Below are positions 61,346 through 64,000 of a stretch of DNA of 64,000 bases, piece after piece (positions within the stretch are counted from its first letter, which is position 1; each line of letters starts with the position of its first letter). This stretch comes from Kitasatospora sp. NA04385. Lineage in GTDB: Bacteria > Actinomycetota > Actinomycetes > Streptomycetales > Streptomycetaceae. The notes below the pieces were generated by a model. The model searched no databases. It was not told the DNA's origin and saw nothing but the letters and a program-made list of their open reading frames with translations. Location of the stretch: contig NZ_CP054919.1 of the NCBI RefSeq assembly GCF_013364235.1, positions 3,942,701 to 4,006,700 on the forward strand. Reading direction: 5' to 3'. The position numbers were made by a program, and so were the translations under genes.

Positions 61346-61935
61346 TTGCCGCCTCCCACTCCGAGCGCCGCCTCGACCCCTTGGAACACCAGACCGGAGA
61401 CCGCCTTCTCGATGGCCGCCTGGAAGGGCTCGACCGCCATCGAGACCAACTGTCCGACGACGGCGTCCTCGATCTCCTGGATGATCGCGTTCACTATCCG
61501 CTTGCCCGCCTCGACGATCGCCGCCTCCGCCGCCGCCGCTATCCCGAAGGTGGCGACCGCCGCCGCGGCCGCCGCCGCCATCTCGGCGGCCATCGCCACC
61601 AGCTGGGCGATCACCACGCCCTTGGCCACCGTCACCGCCTCGGCGGCGACCTCCAGGGCCGTCGCCAGCACGCCGCAGCAGTCGATCAGCACGGTCATGT
61701 GCCCGGTCGAGGCCTGGCCCCAGCGGGTCAGCATGGCCTCGTAGCCCGCGCCCTCGTACGCGCCGCCGAGGTTCTTCAGCAGCACGTCCGTGTCGTCGTG
61801 GGACTCCGCCATCCCCTGGCCGAACTCCCGTACGTGCTGAGCCCATTCGCGCAGCTCGTCCTCGTCCACATCAGGCCAGTTGAGCCCCATCAGGTCCATG
61901 ATCCAGACGAGCTCCGACGGCAGGTCGATCGACAA
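61342..61935 (-). CDS. ESX/WXG-like helical secretion-associated protein (197 aa)
   Basis: Begins with a Trp-containing helix (DELREWAQHVREFGQGMAES), then LLKNLGGAYEGAGYEAMLTR. A very Ala-rich hydrophobic region follows (AAEMAAAAAAAVATFGIAAA, about residues 115-150). This layout is typical of the N-terminal helical proteins that accompany type VII-secreted polymorphic toxins. TTG 61935 has a G-run ribosome site at six bases. It overlaps the toxin GTG by four bases, so the pair is coupled. No ESX secretion apparatus is seen in the window. Confidence 0.6.
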   Translation of the reverse strand: MSIDLPSELVWIMDLMGLNWPDVDEDELREWAQHVREFGQGMAESHDDTDVLLKNLGGAYEGAGYEAMLTRWGQASTGHMTVLIDCCGVLATALEVAAEAVTVAKGVVIAQLVAMAAEMAAAAAAAVATFGIAAAAEAAIVEAGKRIVNAIIQEIEDAVVGQLVSMAVEPFQAAIEKAVSGLVFQGVEAALGVGGGK

Positions 61936-62463
61936 TGCCAACCCCCCAGTTCGAACAGGCACTTGTCATGCTCGGTGGCGCCAGGGTAGACGCGCAAGCC
62001 TCCGCTTCGGTTCCTGTCCCCCTGCCGGGGACCGGGGCCCGCCGGACACGGTGGTGGGAGCCTCGTGGAGCCCCGTCGGGCACGGATTCGGGAGCCGGCC
62101 CGGGGCGGACCCGGAGGTCGGCGGGGGCGGGTGGTGCGGGCCTGGCGCGGGGGCGCGGGGCGTGCGCTACCGGAGCGCACGGCTTGCGATACCCGCGCGA
62201 AGGCGCACGGTGGGCAGAGTGCAACCCGGGACCGATCACACCCAGTCGGACACAGGCCCCAGAACGGTGAATGAGTGCCAAACATGGGTAAATCCCCGAC
62301 GGACCCGGAGAATTCGTGCTTCTCTGCTGCTGAATCTCCAGCCGGAATCCTTCCTTCCACGGTCGGCAGCGCCCCGGATCGGACAGTCTCGAACAGCCTC
62401 ACGCACGAGGGCGGACTCCGGTCGCACCGGGGGCGCGCACGGAGCTGAAACGCGGAGCCGAGC
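61936..62463. other. Intergenic region upstream of the toxin locus
   Basis: 528 bases between the minus-strand toxin locus and the plus-strand DUF2617 gene. It must hold both promoters. Open frames in it are low-complexity and not supported. No strong hairpin or repeat stands out. Confidence 0.5.
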
Positions 62464-63078
62464 ATGCTCACCACCTTGCAGACCTCCTACACGGACACCC
62501 GCGCCGGCGACCTGGCCTGGCAGCTGGGCGGCGAGCCGCTGCCCGCGCTGGCCGTCCGCGACCTCAGACTCGACGGCGCCTGCAGCGCCCCGAACGGCCT
62601 CCGGGGCACCCTCCAGCTGCGGCTGCTGGGCGCCTCGCACCAGGTGGTGCTGGCCGCCGGGCCGGGCGACTGCCTGGAGACGGTGGCCTGCCTGCCGGGC
62701 CGCCGCACCCCGCTGCCCGCCCGGGTGGCCGAGCAGGTGGCCGGCTGGGAGTACGAGTTCGCGGCCCGGATCGAGGAGCTGCCGCCGTACGTGTTCGAGG
62801 CCCGGGCGCAGGAGCTGCTGGCCCTGGTCGAGGGGCACCCGCGGGCGCTGGCCGGGGTCTTCCCGGGCGACCCGAGCGCCTTCACCGCGCTGGTCGCGCA
62901 CTGCGAGGACCGCCGGGTGCACTGGCGGACGTGGCACGCCTACCCGCAGGAGGGCCGGCTGGTGTGCACCCGCTCCTCGCTCTCGCTGCCCGGCACCGGC
63001 CGCCCCGAAACCGACCGGTCCGCCGGGGACGCGGCGGCGCGGGCCGCCGCGGGCGCCCCGGTGCAGGTCGGGTGGTGA
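62464..63078 (+). CDS. DUF2617-family protein (204 aa)
   Basis: Matches the DUF2617 family of actinomycetes: LQTSYTDTRAGDLAWQLGGE near the N-terminus, RGTLQLRLLGASHQVVLAAG, then VFPGDPSAFTALVAHCEDRR and VHWRTWHAYPQEGRLVCTRS. The function is unknown. It usually travels with DUF350, DUF4178/4247 and a membrane spermidine synthase, and the next gene here is that synthase. ATG 62464 is 80 bases before it in the same direction, so one operon is likely. Confidence 0.85.
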   Translation: MLTTLQTSYTDTRAGDLAWQLGGEPLPALAVRDLRLDGACSAPNGLRGTLQLRLLGASHQVVLAAGPGDCLETVACLPGRRTPLPARVAEQVAGWEYEFAARIEELPPYVFEARAQELLALVEGHPRALAGVFPGDPSAFTALVAHCEDRRVHWRTWHAYPQEGRLVCTRSSLSLPGTGRPETDRSAGDAAARAAAGAPVQVGW

Positions 63079-63157
63079 GCGGGCGTCAACCCGGCACCCC
63101 GGTCTGTCCCCCGGATGGGTGCAGCCATTCACCCGGGCTCTCGCCTAGCGTTCATTC

Positions 63158-64000
63158 ATGATCAACCACCCGGTCGGACGGCCCGCGCAGCCGGGTCCGG
63201 ACGCCACCGCGCCACCGCCCGCGGCCGCCCCCCGGCCCACCGCTCCCCGCGCCGCGGTCCCCAGCGGCGCGGTCCGGGCCGGCGGCGCCATACCGCTGGC
63301 CCTGGCGCCCCGCCCGGCCCGCGTGCTGGTCCTGCTGGCCGCGTTCGTCTGCGCGGCCTGCGGCCTGGTGTACGAACTCGAACTGGTCGCCCTCGGCGGC
63401 TACCTGCTGGGCGACTCGGTCACCCAGACCTCCGTGGTGCTGTCGGTGATGGTGTTCGCGATGGGCGTCGGCTCGCTGCTCGCCAAGGGCCTCACCCGCC
63501 GCCCGGCCACCTCCTTCGCCCTGGTCGAGTACGCGCTGTCGCTGACCGGCGGCCTGTCCGCGCTCGCGCTGTACTGCGGCTGGGCCTGGCTGCACCAGCC
63601 GCGCGCCACCCTGGTCGCGCTGATCGCCGCCACCGTGCTGATCGGCCTGCTGATCGGCGCGGAGATCCCGCTGCTGATGACGCTGATCCAGCGGATCCGC
63701 CAGGAGCACGCCGGCCGCGCCGTGGCCGACCTGTTCGCCGCCGACTACGTGGGCGCGCTGATCGGCGGCCTGGCCTTCCCGTTCGTGCTGCTGCCCGCCT
63801 TCGGCCAGACCGCCGGAGCGCTGCTGACCGGTGCGGTGAACGCGGTGGCGGGCGCCGTGGTGGTGCTCTGGCTGTTCCGCTCCGAGCCGGCCCCGCGCAC
63901 CCGGCTGCTGCTGTGGACGGGCTGCGGCCTGGTCCTCGCCCTGCTCGCGCTGGCCGCCGCCTGCACCGGCGCGATCGAGCGCGCCGCCCGGCACGCGCTG
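63158..64000 (+). CDS. Membrane-bound spermidine synthase-like protein, N-terminal part (partial)
   Basis: Runs off the window at 64000. After a ~45-residue Pro/Ala-rich cytoplasmic start there are at least seven membrane helices (VLVLLAAFVCAACGLVYELE, LLGDSVTQTSVVLSVMVFAM, LVALIAATVLIGLLIGAEIP and others). Motifs are typical of the SpeE-like membrane family (GLVYELELVALGGYLLGDSV; LFAADYVGALIGGLAFPF). The catalytic aminopropyltransferase domain would follow outside the window. ATG 63158 opens MINHPVGRPAQPG. Genes in this family associate with DUF2617. Confidence 0.88.
   Translation, partial: MINHPVGRPAQPGPDATAPPPAAAPRPTAPRAAVPSGAVRAGGAIPLALAPRPARVLVLLAAFVCAACGLVYELELVALGGYLLGDSVTQTSVVLSVMVFAMGVGSLLAKGLTRRPATSFALVEYALSLTGGLSALALYCGWAWLHQPRATLVALIAATVLIGLLIGAEIPLLMTLIQRIRQEHAGRAVADLFAADYVGALIGGLAFPFVLLPAFGQTAGALLTGAVNAVAGAVVVLWLFRSEPAPRTRLLLWTGCGLVLALLALAAACTGAIERAARHAL

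Overview
The window is about 64 kb of very GC-rich actinomycete chromosome. The dnaK-grpE-dnaJ-hspR order, HspR (HAIR) operators, GTG/TTG starts, ClpB, dCTP deaminase and many Streptomyces-type families point to a Streptomycetaceae genome (Streptomyces or Kitasatospora). The assignment rests on gene content and composition only.

Region 1 (1-18.6 kb) looks like an integrated mobile island. It opens with the 3' end of a DNA methyltransferase, followed by a long co-directional array of DUF317-type genes. Two of these are large tandem paralogues. Then come a divergent PD-(D/E)XK/DUF5655 gene, an excisionase, and a tyrosine integrase whose catalytic domain carries three 120-bp in-frame repeats. 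A three-gene module follows: a DUF6884-like protein, an AAA ATPase, and a vWA protein with an HEAAH motif. Several genes here have no ATG, GTG or TTG where homology begins. They appear to use CTG or even ATC behind good ribosome sites.

Region 2 (18.6-25.7 kb) is mixed accessory DNA: a PIN-domain membrane protein, an S-adenosyl methyltransferase, a sigma-like gene coupled to a helical protein, gene fragments, and a tRNA-Gly(CCC) surrounded by palindromes and direct repeats. This may be an old element boundary, but no second copy of the tRNA end was found.

Region 3 (25.8-37.5 kb) is conserved chromosome: zinc-ribbon protein, dcd, an AlaX-like editing hydrolase, a Yip1 membrane protein, a sugar-phosphate nucleotidyltransferase, a large membrane Fe-S oxidoreductase, and the HspR-controlled dnaK operon. 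HspR probably also controls clpB at 48.9 kb.

Region 4 (37.6-46 kb) holds seven paralogous TrmB/LuxR-like regulators, six of them in one minus-strand operon. The seventh is convergent with a gene for a 60-residue exported peptide. A deoxyribosyltransferase-like gene lies between.

Region 5 (46-57.5 kb) has a SLAC1/TehA-type exporter with a divergent LysR regulator, clpB, a frameshifted lipoprotein, a YbjN protein, and a compact candidate RiPP locus: a 37-residue precursor, a PqqD-like domain fused to an M50-type membrane peptidase, and a TPR protein.

Region 6 (57.5-64 kb) has a frame-broken gene, a PLP aminotransferase, a four-gene polymorphic-toxin locus in which one putative immunity protein carries a copy of the toxin's C-terminal domain, and the start of a DUF2617/membrane spermidine-synthase cluster.
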